64,000 nucleotides of DNA from Acanthochromis polyacanthus (taxonomy: Eukaryota; Chordata; Actinopteri; Pomacentridae), in assembly GCF_021347895.1 (NCBI RefSeq), contig NC_067130.1, positions 25,503,817-25,567,816 of the forward strand. Reading direction: 5' to 3'. Shown here piece after piece: positions 23,046 to 37,221 of this stretch. The notes under the pieces are model-generated. The model made no database searches and was not told the origin of the DNA. It saw only the letters and a program-made list of their open reading frames with translations. A program made the position numbers and the translations under genes. The number at the start of each line of letters is the position of its first letter. Positions within the stretch are counted from its first letter, which is position 1.

Positions 23046-23767
23046 TAGTGTATATGAGACATTTAGAATTAGCATTATAAATATCCAAGAAAATGGTGAG
23101 AAAATAAATTTTTAAAGCACTGTAATCTTGGCAGAGAGCCTTCATGATGACTCATACGTCTCTTCTCATTCCTGTCTCATCCAAATTATATTTACTTTAG
23201 TATGCAGACGCAACCTATTTTTCCTAAAAACAACCCTATCACTGATGAGAGGATTCTGTAAAACCTTGCATCAAATTCAGTGACAATGTTTTTTTATTAC
23301 TCGGTGTCATTATTAGAAAAACTATTTCCTTCTGAAAACATTTACGTTCACAATTGTTCAAGGCTACTATGATATAAGTAAGGTTGATAAGACATAGTGG
23401 TTAAGACAAAAAACAAACAAATATGGTCATTGGGGGAAAAACAAGAAGCTTCTTTCCTGAGTGAAAGTGGGACGCGATGCTCACTCACCCACCACACTGA
23501 CTTCCACACATTTCTTTTTTTCTCTCTATAAAAGACACACTCCTCCTGCATCGGAACAATACATTAAGTGTGAAGTTTGAAGTCATCTAGGGACACAAAT
23601 TGCAGTTCTTTGTTGTGCTCAATGTAGAATTGAAGTATAACCGTGATATTGTTTTGATTCATACAGTTAACCAAAGTCATCATATTTTCCTGACATGAGC
23701 ACAGTTTCAAAAAATCTAATGCTGGTGCATGCTTAAAAAGAGTTGAGAGTGGTCGAGGAAAACGAAA

Positions 23768-23786
23768 TGTAACCCTAACCCTAACA
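23768..23786. repeat. short interstitial telomere-like motif
   Basis: Two-and-a-half units of CCCTAA (taaccctaaccctaac). Too short to indicate a fused telomere; probably chance or element-borne. Confidence 0.6.
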
Positions 23787-23964
23787 CCACAATTTTGGAA
23801 GTTTGGCCCATCACTTCCTGAAACTATTTCTTTAGTGTTGGAATATATTATACACACGAAAGAGGACAACAGCAGTTGTGGAATATTCTCAACATTTACT
23901 TTTCATGTGTGAAAAAAACTTAACAGTTCAGATCCTCTCTGCTTTAATACCTCCACACATCTAA

Positions 23965-24180
23965 TAAAGATAAGATCAAGATAAAGATACTTTATTAATC
24001 CCCAGAAGGGAAATTTAGGTGACCAGCAGCCCACAGTGTGTGACATAGATTCACATCCATCCCTACACAGTTAAAAAAAAATCATCCATAAATCACTCAA
24101 AATTACTAATCTTAACACAGTCAGTATTAGTATTAGCATTAATTCCTCCCTTGTAGGAGAAAGAATTCACAGAATTGGAA
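23965..24180 (-). mobile_element. probable 3' end of a LINE
   Basis: The wording gataaagatactttattaat then ccccagaagggaaatttagg is the antisense of a common fish LINE 3' end (a related form flanks the LINE at 39269). Only a short tail part is present. Confidence 0.5.
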
Positions 24181-24561
24181 ATCCTGCAGGTGCTGTGTTC
24201 TTTGTCAGAAAAAACACGGGCAGTCCAAATCCATCCACTTCACTATTTGCACAACGTGTGATGCTTTGTTGTCTGGGCTCATAGAGGGTGCTCTGTATGG
24301 ATTAGGTCTATAGTTTTAACATGATGACCTCGAGCTAAGAGCAACCAATGAGCTGAGCCAAAACTGGGAATCAAGAAGAAGCCACAGTCTACAGCCAGCA
24401 CAGAGCTTTATAGGCACATTCTGCCTCCTGACAGTTCAGAGTGAAAGTGAAAAAAACTTCTCAGAAACAGAGGAGGGAGAGAGAGATGAGAGAAGCCAAG
24501 GAGAGAGAAAAGATAGCCAGGGAACAAAAGACAAAAGAGAGTTGTGTGGATGGCCTTTTGG

Positions 24562-24563
<2 letters not shown>

Positions 24564-24635
<72 letters not shown>
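24564..24635. repeat. (GT)n microsatellite
   Basis: Pure GT run of about 72 bp after a purine-rich (GA-rich) stretch at 24440-24540. Confidence 0.97.
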
Positions 24636-24636
<1 letters not shown>

Positions 24637-24639
24637 GGG

Positions 24640-27600
24640 GCAGATTGAGGCTCTATGAAGAAAAGAGATCTGTTCTTTTCTGTACCTCCATACTCTAATC
24701 TGGACGTTAGGAAAATTTGAATTTCTTGTTGAAACCAACAAATTTTTCTGTCTATAAGCCAAATTGTTAGCATGCTACCATTTGCTGATCAAACACAAAT
24801 TTGAGGCTCAGGAGAATATCATTAGTTTTCAAGTTAGTCTGGCAAACACCTAAATACTGGACAAACTTCAATAATTATGCAAGTATGAAAGTTAGTGATA
24901 CATTTTATCCTGAGGGGCAAAAAAAATGGGACTTTATCCAAATGTAGCACAAAATTGAACCAAATTTCTTAAGACAAATAACAGATAATTTAAGAATGAT
25001 CAAATTTGCAAACCAGTCAGTATTACCAAGCTTTTTTTTAAATGATCATTATTATTACTTTCTATTTCACTGTTTGCGGATGCTGATAATTTCACAGCCC
25101 TTGTTTGCTCAATTTCACTGGTGCATTTGATGCAGTCCGTGGCACTGCTCTATGTTTGTTGTGTTTAGTTGAAAAGGAGGAACTTGATGCAGAATCACAG
25201 AGCAAGAAGGGGGAATGGGAAATAAACAAAAGTAACAAACTATTTTTTCTGGTTTAGATGCACTTGTAATGGTTTTGTTTGTGTGAAGTCGTGCAGCACT
25301 TTGGTCAGCATTTTGAAGTGTTTAAATATGGATGAAATGGTTTTGAGAATCTTGAAAAAAATTATCACGTCAAGCTGTTGTATATTATATATGGTGCAAT
25401 TCTTAACATAAACTTCACAAATTATGCATGAACTGTTTTCTTTAGTTTGGCAGAGAACATACAGAACTAGAAAGATGTAAAAATAAGGTAAAGGATATCT
25501 AAAATTGCCTAGAATATGTTCAATATGTATGACAGATTTAAAAAAAAACTATTCAAATTTAAAGGTGGAGGATTTTTCTGTATGAACACTCACAGTTTTC
25601 TATCTCAGGGTCAGTCAGCTCAGAGTCTGGTTTACTGTCGGAGTTTGCTAAAACTGTTCTCTGGAACAGGCCTCAGACGTGACGCAAGAACAGGTCTGTG
25701 CAGACAATTACCAATCTAGGCTGGAAGTATTTCACAATATTTACTTTGACATCAATGTCATCACAGATTCTCAGTTATCCAGGACATGGTAATTATATGA
25801 GTTTCTGAAAAAAGTAACTGGACTTGTCTTTTAGGTTCTTGAAGAAGTTTAACTTTTCATCCAAGAGGCTTCTTTAGTTTTAATATTAGAACTAAACCAA
25901 ACCTGCCACCATCCACAGTTCAAAGAAAAAAGCACACTAACGTATTGCTGGCTTTTGTTGTCATTCCATTCCACTAGTTCACTAAACTAATCAGCTTGCT
26001 TGACACAGCTCCTCATTACATGACATTTGGGAGATGTGCGAGCTGGAGCCCCTCTGAACCACAGTTACCCATAACACACTTCTCTGTGTAGGTTCACAGA
26101 GACATTTGGTTACATTTTTGGAGATGGCTAATTGCAACTTAAACCGTTGTACTTCCGTAAAGGAAAGAAAAATTGTGAAATGCAGAAGTGACTTTAGAAA
26201 TTAGTATGGACATGATATTCTTCCACCAAGAAGAGTGTTATTGCATTGCAAGTGAAAAAAAATTTAAACTACAGATCTCAGCTGCTCTGCAAAGTTTTTG
26301 CAACCCCTTTTCAAGCTTAGAGTTTTAAAGCAGCACGTAAACAGTACCCATTTTCATCAGGATTAGGTCACATGAAAAAGCATTTCTGATCATTTTTAAG
26401 GCTTTCTTGTACAAATGCCCCATCAGATTCAGTGGAACCTGAGTTAGATTGCCTGCACTGTTATGGACGGCATTTCATATTTGAAAAAAAATTACAATCG
26501 AAGCTTATGATGTCATGTTGGGATACAGGCCCTTGGTTTAGGAAGATCTCTACAGCTCAGATCCTTTTCTCTTAACTTTTAAAATGTCAAATCTTTACTG
26601 TGTATGTTCTTCTGAAATTGTGACTATAATTATGTGTCAAGTTTCCTATTATGTAATTACAGTTAAAGTTGTCACTTCTTCATCAGTTCACATCTGACGT
26701 CAGAAACACATTATCAGACAGAATAATGATAATAATAGTTGAGTGAATATTGTCACTATTCTACAACATGATGTACATTTAAACATTTAAATGAATAATA
26801 CTTAATGGTGGCACAAGTACAAGTAAATATGTCAAGTCAAATTTAGGCTCTCTCTAAAGGAGGATGCTCACTCGAAGTCATCAGATTGTCAAGCAATTCT
26901 CAATGATCATACAGACAACCTTAGTCGCTGTATAATCACATACACTTGCATTGATGGTTTGTCAGTGAAAACATTGCAGGATTGATCTTCATATCAGTGC
27001 TGATCTGTTTTAATTTGGATTCATAAACCACAAAAGATTTAACATTTACTTCAGTTTAAATCTTGATAGTTCATTGACATCAGATAAATACCAGTGGGGT
27101 CAGCACTTCACTGTTGTAATTAAATGCACTTTGGGTCACCTTTCCTTTCTTTAAATATGCTATATGAATAAAGCTGACTAGACTTGATTCCTTAAATATA
27201 AATGCATTATAGGCTAAATTGTAAATATCCTGGTTAGAAAACCATCATTGAAAGTTTTTTTTTCTTAGGCGAATGTGAAAAGATAAAAAGTGATGCATCT
27301 GTAGCTTTTCAAGCCTATATGTGCAAAACAGTTGAGCATGAATCGACTTCACTGATCATTCGGAACAGTACTGTATTGATAAAACATCAGTCTTATATCT
27401 GTAGACAGGTGCTGTCTAAAGTTTTCTACTCAGCAAGGAAAAAATTCATAAAGTCAAATCCCATACCGTTTAATTTATGCCTCATATACTATCTCATGAA
27501 CAAGCACAAAGTGAGATCTCAGATCGGTGTTATATTTAGTCTGCTCTTTCTAGTAGATCTTATAAATAAAGTCACAGAATTGTCAAGGACATACAAATAC

Positions 27601-30600
27601 AACATCATCATCTCACAATGCCCAGTCACGACACTCTGGTAAACTGCAGCTGGTCCATATGGACTATAATATTTCATATCCCAGTTGTGGGATTGTCATG
27701 ACACAGTATGGCTAATTTAATATAGTTATACTATCATCGTTGTGATGTTTTTGTTTAATCTTGAAATAATAATAGATTGTGACAGAGTATGCATTTTGCA
27801 GATCCAACTGAACCACTTACAATGTTTATACATATAGTGTATAATGTTTACCAGAAATACAAAAATCATTCCATTGACCCTCCCTCACCTCTTTCCAACA
27901 CCACTATCTCTGATACACTCCTTCAGGGAAAAGTAAACCTCCAGAAGGTGAATAAATGACAACATCTGACTGATGGTGAGATAATGAGCATGCTAACAAA
28001 CATGCAGAAGTGAGTCCCCAGAGAATCTCAAGGCCTCACTCTGACTTCTTGAGCTTTGGCTGAGCAAACAGCACATTCCCACTCTCTGAATCCTGCTTTT
28101 ATTTCCCCCTGCCTCCTTCACAATCATCTTTTCATTACTCCGACTAATTAAAACTCCAACAAGCTGCCCCCCGAACCGCCACCCACCCACCCAGCCTTCT
28201 CCTTTAGGTCACCCAGCTCCCTAAGGAGGGGGGACAAACAAGAAAACAGTGAAGGAACACACACAGTCTGTTCTAACTGCTTCATGCTTTCTCCACAACT
28301 CTTATCCTCTTTAATCCTGTACCTCTTTATGCTTGTTAAGCTGCTGGAGCTGTGTGGAAGCTTAGGGTGCAGGGCTAGGGGTCAAGGCTCCTCCAAAGAG
28401 TTGGCCCCTAAGCAGTGGTGGTCCAGGTTCTGACTGAATTGGATCACTGAGAACTTTTCATGAATTTGTATTTGGAAAAGACAGACAAACTTTGACTTAT
28501 ACTGCAAGCTACAGCATACAAGATTTTTAAAATATACAAGACTGAAAGTCTGGAGCCCCACCAAAATGGTTGTTGAAGTTTAAAGCCTCACTGGTTGCCC
28601 AAAGAAGCTGCCATATTCGGTGGAACCCACATGTTGGACGGGACCAACAGCAAAGTCCTGATTTTTGAAGTTTTAGCATGAAGACAAGTAGACTGATTTT
28701 GTCTGGCTTTACTTTACAGTGATGGTGGATTTCTGCATCCCCACTGTGCTGAGTCTTCCTTTAAATGCTGCACTTGAAACAACCTGCAGGGGGATTTTTC
28801 AGGTAACAGATAGTGAATTGTGAAATAGCATCATCAAAACAAAACCAAAGATATTCCCGAATAGGGAGTTATATATTCCCACTGCTGCTCAACATTTTTC
28901 TCAGCTTGGCTGCCTCCCTGTTCTTTCAGTTGTGTGCAACACAGCTCACCTGTGGTTGCTGATGTTATGAACAGAAATTATAATCAGAGAGAATGAAGAC
29001 ATTGTGCAATATTAGAGCTAAGGGATTTTGGTAAAATTTTATTGTGGAAAGGGGCAGGTTGCCATGGCGGCTGTTGGCTGGTTATATTAAATAGCTGTGA
29101 TGGAGCGGTTGTGGACATCCTGTATGACAAAGTGAATCCTTTTTTCAGTACTGTATGTGTGAATGTGTGTGTCGCTTAAGGACATTTGTGTCTCTGTGGA
29201 TTTTTCGTAACTATTCATTTGCGCATCATTACCTTTATTTATATACCCATTCTAACAATTTTTCCTGCTCCAAGACTTCAGCCCAAGACTTAGCAAGCTG
29301 CCTGAGGCACTACATTACACTAGCATAACAAAGTTTGTCACAATCAGTTCCATTTCTGATTTTTAAACAGCATGTAAAGGTGATTTCACCATTACAGCAG
29401 AGCTGGGTGGTGTCATGAGCAGGGCAGGGAGGGAGCTGCGGTTGCAGTTGTCTTCTCTTGGCAAAGAGCAGAACAGCACCTCATGCCAAGTACCACACAG
29501 AGAGAGTCAATTAAAGTGGAGGTGCCAAGATGCCGGAGGCAGATCCTCAGGTCCCAAAGAAAAGTGCTGATTGGCTGAGACTGATTTACAGAAAACAGAA
29601 TAGCAAAAAGTGTGACGTGATAACCTTTCATCAGTGATTAGAGTAAAATTACCTGTGATTGGCTTTAATCTCCTGTCATGGCCTAGATTTTCTAAGGCTT
29701 AAAAATTGGGCCAAGAGGAGGTGTTCTATCCATACGGAATAGTTGTCCATATGGAGAGAATATATATAGCTGGATTGGAGCTGTGCCTTACCCTAAAGTC
29801 AAACTGAAACAGACAAAAAATATTCTAATCTGATCATTTACCAGTTTGTGTAGTGTACCACTTTAGCTTGACATAATACTTTGGAAAATGGTCTACGAAC
29901 TATTGTGATTACGATTATTGAACTTACTAGGAATGCTGTCTGCCAAAAGTCAGGGACGTTTTCTGTTACCACAGTCATATTAAGAATATAAATTTAGAAA
30001 TCAATTGTAAATGGAGCTACTAATGATCATCTCTAACTGATAAGCCGCATTGATTTTTTTTGGATTAATGGACCTATGAGCATTGAAAAATTTAAGATAA
30101 GTGACTGCTTTAGTAAAAAGACTTCTCCTATAGTCTATTCTGAGTGTAGCTCACAGGATAACAGAAATAATAGTGACACTCCCCAAAACACAATGCTGGA
30201 ACTGTGTGTGGTGTTTGTACGATCACTGGAAGTCAACATATAGTACTGTCTAGACATTTGACCGCAAAATCACAAAAAGTCCTTGAAGCAAACCACAGTA
30301 AAGAAGAGCTGAGGAAGAGAAGAGAAGCTTTGTGAATCCTGCTTCAACATGCAGCCTCTCTGATACTCTCATATTTATGTTTATCTCCATCTGGGGGATT
30401 TTTCACCCCCTCCTGGGCAATGTTATTTACCTGCCAAGTTACTGTGACTTCCAGTGCTCTGAGCTGTGTACATGACGGTGTGTATACACACTGTGGTGAG
30501 GGTGATAGACCAAGAGCCTGGGGTGATAATGTGTGCTATTGTTCATTTGTTATATCTGTCTGTAACTGAATTTTTGTATGGAGCAAGCATGCACAGGTGT

Positions 30601-31010
30601 ACCAACCACATACTCACAAAGCCAAGTAAGTTTTGTTTATCTAGGACTGGTTGTGTTTCTTTTAAATGATGTCACGTGTTTCAAGATTTCAGCAAACTAT
30701 ATTGATAAAGGCAGTACAATCATAACTAATAAGAAAGATGGACAAGACTAGGAAATAAGACCCAATTTTTATTGAAGGCTATCAATTTATAGGGTTTTTA
30801 GTACTCGATAACTTCAACTACAATTAGACATTCTGAAAATGGTTAGCTGAAGTTTAATTGAAATGGTCATAGTTAACTACCATGTCTGCTAAAAGTGTCA
30901 GAATGTTCATGGTTTTCGCTGACTGGGATAAGATTAAATTATACAGTGCTTTACTAAACTTAAAAACTCACCAAATACAAGAAGGCTCAAGTTGAATAAA
31001 TATGAATGTA
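24640..31010. other. long repeat-poor part of the large lmx1b intron
   Basis: About 6.4 kb in which I recognise no transposon apart from a possible LINE-tail-like patch near 27140-27180 (atgctatatgaataaagctg). No exon with a family match was found on either strand. If conserved enhancers of the gene lie in the window, this is one plausible place, but sequence alone does not show it. Confidence 0.5.
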
Positions 31011-31015
31011 ATTTG

Positions 31016-31016
31016 C

Positions 31017-31073
<57 letters not shown>
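31016..31073. repeat. (ATCA)n tail of LINE
   Basis: Pure ATCA tetranucleotide array of about 58 bp, at the 3' end of the LINE. Many fish L2-type LINEs end in such tandem units. Confidence 0.95.
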
Positions 31074-31074
<1 letters not shown>

Positions 31075-31164
31075 GTTTATTTGTATAGACCTTTACAACA
31101 GCCCAAAGGGTGACCAAAGTGCTTCACTGTAAAAAAACAAGAAAATAACTTAAGTACAATGCAG

Positions 31165-31402
31165 TAACTTAAAGCAGGACAAACAATCACACTCGCACTC
31201 ACACCTACGGGCAAATTTAGAATAATCAATTAACCTCAGCATATTTTTGGACTGTGGGAGGAATCTGGAGTACCCAGTGGAAACCCACGCATGCACAGGG
31301 AGAACATGCAAACTCCATGCAGAAAGACTCTGGGAAGGCTGGGACGAGAACCAGGAACGCTGCAACGTGAGAAGTGCTAACCACCATTCCACTGTGCAGC
31401 CT
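31165..31402 (-). mobile_element. partial tRNA-derived SINE inside the LINE
   Basis: Contains the family's signature (tatttttggactgtgggagg; acgcatgcacagggagaaca) and the head end (ccaccattccactgtgcagcc). The 3' tail part seen in other copies is missing, so it is 3'-truncated or rearranged. Confidence 0.75.
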
Positions 31403-32016
31403 GTAAAATGTACAATAAGGCAATGAAATAAACAGCAATAAAATATACATTTAAAAGAAAAAAGAGTAATAAAATGTCACCATGCCGCAAGGTCTTGAAA
31501 GCCATTTCAAACAGGAAGATTTTGAGTTTTGATTTAAGAAGACCTAGGTCAGTGATGGTGTGCATGTCAGAGGGGAGCTTATTCCAGAGCCTGGGAACAG
31601 CTACAGAGAACACCTGGTCACCCCAATGTTTAGATTTAGACCAAAGTACTTCAAGCAGACACTGATTGGATGACCTCAGAGTTCTTTTTTGGTCCCGTAA
31701 AGTTAAAAGCTCAGATAAATAAAGTGGAGCAAGACTGTTAAAAACAAACAACAAAAGTTTTTAAAAAAATTCTCCACTGGACTGGAAGCCAGGGGAGAAT
31801 TCTAGAAAGGACTGGGGTGATGTGCTCACGCCTCGGGGTGTTTGTTAAATGACGCACTGCAGCTTTTTGCATGATTCGCAGCCGGTGGATAGATGACTGG
31901 GAGATGCCAATGTAAAGTGCATTGCAGTAGTCCAGTCTTGAGCTGATAAAAGCATGAATGGCTTTTTCAAGGTTGGTGCGGTTTAAGAAAGGCTCGACTT
32001 TGGCTAAAAGGCACAA
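31377..32016 (-). pseudogene. LINE ORF2 C-terminal remnant
   Basis: Two overlapping, mutually shifted frames (32016-31738; 31754-31377) encode the post-RT region of the L2/CR1-like LINE: LLAKVEPFLNRTNLEKAIHA, HITPVLSRILPWLPVQWRIF and VFSVAVPRLWNKLPSDM. The frame jump lies near 31750. Confidence 0.8.
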
Positions 32017-33061
32017 CTGAAAGAAACTTGCTCTGAAAACAGTGTCAATTTGTTTTTATAAATTTCAAATTTCTGTCAAATATGACCCCAAGATTTTTGA
32101 CCGCAGGTGTCAAAGTCACTGAACCGAAGCTTGATAGATCAGTACCCCCATACACAATGCATTCAGTCTTGCCCTCATTTAGAAGTAAAAAGTTGGATGA
32201 CAGCCACGTCTTAATGTGCCTAATACAGCTAGTTACGCTAGTGCCTCACTTTCTGTTGGTTGTACTAGAAGACAAATCTGAATCTCCTCTGCGTAACAGT
32301 GGAAAGACAAATTATGTTTTGCTATAACTGACCCAAGTGTCAGCATATAAAGGGAGAAAAGAGTAGGAATAAGGACTAAGGAACTAAAATGAAATCTGGA
32401 AAACAACAAACACTGAGGAAGTACAGTTACCCAGAGCGACACAAAAAGTTCTGATGGAGAGGTAAGAGTGTAGTGAACTGAGACCAGAGCCCATGTTTCC
32501 CACCCAAGTCTCTAAGATATATAAAAGGATGCTATGATCAATGTGTCAAAGGCCACATAAAAGTCTAAAGGACCTAATAATCAAGCAGTCACCTCAATTT
32601 GTAGTTGCCATAGCTATTTTGTTATCCTGACATGTGCTGTTGCTCTACTATGCAGTGCTCTGAAACCAGACAGGAAACTAATAAAAACACAATTTCACTA
32701 TCAAGGAACACACCACTGATTTGAAACCTCATTGTTTATTGGATGCAAATAATTGTTGGGTTGGTGATGACTGAGATGAGCTGATGCGGGGTAGGGAAAA
32801 AGCGTAGTCACAGATCAGCAATGGCTCCTGGGCTGGCAGACCCTCAAAAACCACCCAAAACAAAAAAACGAAGAGTGGGCATAAAGTAAGTCTTGAAGGT
32901 TTGAGCAGATAAAAAGTGGATACACTTGAGACCCAAAGTTGTGACTTGGTGGCCCAGAACCACTCAGCTGGAAGCTGCATCAATATGGAAGGAGTGGTCA
33001 GAGAACATGTAAGGATTTTGGATGCAGTCAGGACTTGTATGAAGTGGAAGAGGCATCAGGA

Positions 33062-33273
33062 TCAGATTGTGACTTGACTGGGAGGAGACCCCAGGGCAGA
33101 CCCAGAACCCACTGGAGGAGTTATATATCTCGTCTGGCCTGTGAAGGTCTCGGGATCCCCCAGGATGAGCTGGGAAGTGTTACTGAGGGTAGGGACATCT
33201 AGAATGACCTGCTTCGTCTGCTGGCTCTGCAACCTGGCCCCGGGTAAGCAGAAGAAAGTGGATGGATGGATGT
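33062..33273 (+). mobile_element. 3' end of an RTE/Rex3-type LINE
   Basis: Reads ggaggagaccccagggcaga ... ctggctctgcaacctggccc then ccgggtaagcagaagaaagtggatggatggatg. The ending in ATGG repeats is the RTE 3' tail type. The same family supplies the fragment at 15085 and probably the tail of the SINE. Confidence 0.75.
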
Positions 33274-33279
33274 ATGACA

Positions 33280-35590
33280 AGTCTTTTGCCTTAAATGTGT
33301 GTGTGAGCATAGATGCATTTGCAGAGGACTGATGGCCAGCAGCAGACTGAGAGGTGGTGACAACACTGTTTCTAATCTAACCAGCACAAAGCCATTGACA
33401 CAGCAGTTCACCCACACTGATTCAACATAGAACTTCCTTTTGTTAAGAACAAAATTACATTTTACACAGGGACAGCTGAAAGAGAAAATCGCACTTAGTA
33501 AAGCGCATTTTTAAACCCAAAGGCTTTGAACTGCAGAATTTTGTTGGCAAAGTTCAGTTATCCACACCTTAAGTTAAGTCAAGACAAAAAGTTACAGTTT
33601 TTTGAGTACATTAAATTGTGTTGATATTTATGTGGAGGAAGAGAAGGAGCTGTGTATCAATATCTGATAGAGACAGTTATAACATACCTATGTAAGTCAG
33701 CCTCATTCACTCTACAGCACTGTGACTTTGATCACAAAGGTAGTATGAAAAGTACAGCCCTGCCTCAGTAAACATCCATTACATGTTTCTTTAATTGTTT
33801 TAACTGAATGAAGAACTACCGGTACATTTTTGAGCAGCATTGGGTCTGCTCTGAATTGTTAGATTCAAAATGTATTTGCTGTTTCAGTTGAGTTACATGG
33901 AAATGCATTTTCTTTTTAAAAAACAGGTAAAGCAAATGGTAAAGTAACTTCAAAATGTATCTTTAAATATGTTCTTCTACTTTTATGTGTCTTTCTCACT
34001 AATTATGACTTATTCCTGTGTGGCTGTCCACTTAAGCAGCAGTTTAACACCTGTTTTGATCAGATGCTAACTTCCTGGTCTTTACATCAGGTATAGTCAA
34101 TATTTGAGTGAACTTCCATTCTCTTTTCCCATGTTTTGCATTCATGCTAAATATGACTTTTTATTTATTTATTTATTCTTGCAGTGCCACTTTTTCAATT
34201 TTATCAAGGCAAAATTTCAGTGTGATTTTTAAATAACTAAGGCAGATCATAGGATTTCTGTTTAGTATTTGAAAAGGGGCAGCAGACATTGGATATGTGA
34301 AGCAACTCACCGTGTCAAAACACAGTGATGTTTTGTGTTCAATGCTAACATCAGTATTTGATAATCTGTAAAGCTGTAAGAATAGGGACTGCTCCAACCA
34401 AGAGCCAAAATTTCCAGTTTGGGGAATTTTCAGAAAAAACAATGAATAACCGTTTACATTTCTGATGCTACAATCAACAATAAAAAAAAGATTTAGAATG
34501 TAATAAAAATGCCTTGCCATCTGTATGTGCAGTTCTGCCTTGGTTGCAGGATTTTATCTGCTGTCAGGAACATGTGTAACCTGATTGCTCAGGACATGTT
34601 TGCATTGTTTAGTGTGCCTTTGCATAATTACCATGTGTATAAATATTTGTCTGTCTTCCATTACTCCACTAATTTCTTACCTTGTTTTATTTTAACAATA
34701 TTGTTTTGCTGGAGAATGTATTAAAATACCCTCAGACATATCAGTCCATGCGGATTAAAAGTGAGGCACTATTTTCTTTCAGCATTTCAGTCTGTCCAGG
34801 GCTGCTACTAATAAACATCCTGGAGGCACTGGGACTTAACACCACTTATGCCCTCATAAATAGGCAAAGCCTTGAAGACTACTAACAAAGAGAGTGCTAG
34901 GGAGGCCGGTGGCTCACTTTATTTCCCAGAGGATCCCTCCTCCCATCAGTACCCCCAGAACTGGTCTTAAGAGACTCCCTGCACCCCAACCCATCCCTAC
35001 CCCCCATCACAGCCTCCACAGTCCTCCCCCAGGCCAAGACCGTACCAACACCTGGCTCTCCCTCTGATAGAGAGGCCATCAGAGAAAGATACCCTTCGCC
35101 TTCATAAGCTGTGCTTGACTGCTGATCTGTCTTTGTTTCAGACAGAGAAGAATCATGGCCACATAAAACAAAATGACTTGTCTGATTGATGTCAGTAATC
35201 TGAATTTCAAAAATGAAATCAATTTATGTTTGAATTCTGCCATGTTTCTGTTTTTGTTTGATATGAATGAATCATTGAAACATAGAATAAATATTATGAC
35301 AGATGGTTGTGGACATTTGGATTAAAGAGTGCATGAGAAATGCAAGAATATTGTGACTTCAGTCTTAGCCTGCCAAACTACCAAATGCGCCACAATTTTT
35401 ACTTTATATTGGAAATATGCTTAATCCTTCAATTTTTCCCCCCAGAAGAAAGTCAACTTTTTTTCAAGTGACTGTTATTCTCTTCATTAGATACTAGTCT
35501 TGTGAAGTCCATTCAGATGGGACATTACACACACTGTGACATGACATTTGCTTGCAATATCGTTTCAGTTATTTCTTTTGCTCACTGATC
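33280..35590. other. intronic stretch with no recognised element
   Basis: AT-rich, no recognised repeat. A C-rich, GC-higher patch at 34905-35095 (multiple ccccc runs) stands out in composition but I cannot classify it. Confidence 0.5.
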
Positions 35591-36170
35591 ACTATATACA
35601 GTCATGGAAAAAAAGTATCAGACCAACGTTGATTTATTCAGTCTCTTGTTCATTTCAGTGCCTGGTACCACTAAAGGTAAATTGTCTGACGAATACAATG
35701 AACATGACAAAAATGTAGCTGATTACACAATACTTCATGTCATATTTGACATGCCGAAGCTTAATTGTATTCCCAGGGTATATAAGAGGCCATTTCAGGT
35801 CATAAGCAGCATAGAACATGCAAAGGCCTAGAGTTGTTTCCTGCTTACATTCCAGCCATAGCACAACTCAGAAGTTGTGGGCTCTCACATAATGTCGAAA
35901 ACCAAAGAATTATGTGAAGTCACAAAGACAGCTATCTTGGCATTGCTGGAAACTGGCATGAGTGAGAGACAGGTAGCACAAAAAAACTGAAGATCTCCAA
36001 GACAACCATTCATTACACCAAGAAAAAACAAGCCCAACATGGTACTACCAAATTGCTAGCTGGACCCGGCAGGAAACGTCTTTCTACCCCATGAGATGAT
36101 CGTGCACTCATTTGTTCCTGTGTCAGGAATCAGTATCAGACCTCCAGGGACCTGAAAAATGAGTAGGCAC

Positions 36171-37221
36171 TAGCGGCGTAACGGTACACAAAAATCACGG
36201 TTTGGTACGTACTTCGGTACGGAAGTCATGGTTCAGTTCGGTTCTCAGTTAAGGGGAAAAATGAAAGAAAAAAAACAACCCTGCTGATATAAGAGCTCCT
36301 ATGACTTTCTGGCTGAAGTGTGGACGAGAAGGAAATTAATAACGGGGTTCTATCACCTAAAATAGGAAATATATTTTAATATGATTGCTTTTTAAAAAAA
36401 AACACAACACCATTTAGGTAGGCTCTTGTTTACCAGCATAAATATATTAGTAGACTAAAAAAATACACAATATAGTTATTAATCTATAGCCAAGAGCACA
36501 GCAATAATGTAAAGTTAATGTAAGCTGACCTTCATCATAAGTTTAAATCCTCGGTTCTCAACAATGGAGTATGGCCGTACAATCTGCTGCTATGAAAACA
36601 CCAATGGACTTAGTTATTGCTTTAGCCCGTTCTGAATGCTAGGCAGGGTCTGACGAAATGATGTTGGGAGTATCATTTGTACAGTTTGCTGTTTTTTCCT
36701 AGCAGCGGGTATAGTTACGCTTGGATGGTGCTTTTGCAAATGTGTGTCTAAGTTTGATGTGTTGCTGGATGCGTAGTTGAGGCCTGCTTCACATGGTCAG
36801 CATACGGCTTCGTCTTGTCCACTTGTTTTTCTACTTTTTCGTACTTCACTGGGAAACCGAAGTGATCCCAAACAGGGGATTTTAATGACGCTGGAGTGTC
36901 TTCCAGTTCTAGCTTCTTCTTCTTGTTGCTAGCATTAGCCATGAAGCGCCGGCAGGAGAATAATGATCCATCACATCCTGTGGTTCACTGGAAACTCCTA
37001 CTTGTTTTTAGTTCCGCAATACTGTGCGACTGTGTGAGCCAGAGAAGGTCCACTGCAGCTGAGGGCACTACGAAGTTTTAGGTTTTGCAATTAAAACAAT
37101 TCTGTACATTGGCCATTCTTAATAGTTCTTAAAATTTTCGTATCACGATACACCTCTGTACCGAACCGAACAGGCCTGTACCTAACGGTTCGGGACGAAT
37201 ACGTGCATCGTTACACCCCTA
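36171..37221 (-). mobile_element. non-autonomous hAT element inserted in Tc1
   Basis: Ends TAGCGGCGTAACG and inverted TAGGGGTGTAACG, the start used by a common fish hAT family. Flanking 8-bp duplications are GTAGGCAC (36163-36170) and GTGGACAC (37222-37229); the uninterrupted Tc1 copy 1 has GTGGTCAC here. The inner minus frame 36942-36748 contains SPVWDHFGFPV and DKTKPYADHV, resembling a BED-type zinc finger N terminus of a hAT transposase. No catalytic domain. Confidence 0.85.

Larger units (their letters stand above)
31016..32640 (-). mobile_element. L2/CR1-like LINE with (TGAT)n tail, interrupted by a SINE
   Basis: Minus-strand order: degenerate RT (32442-32233, with FSLYMLTLGSVIAKHNLS and FHCYAEEIQICL, where YADD is usual), then 32016-31738 (LLAKVEPFLNRTNLEKAIHA; ISSRLDYCNALYIGI) and 31754-31377 (LAPLYLSELLTLRDQ; LWNKLPSDMHTITDLGLLKS). 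It ends in the usual aagtttatttgtatag 3' UTR block and a (ATCA)n run at 31016-31073. A tRNA SINE at 31165-31402 lies in the 3' UTR. Inactive. Confidence 0.8.

Noticed and set aside
31016..31073. CRISPR-like or satellite array
   Set aside because: It is a simple ATCA tetramer at a LINE 3' end.
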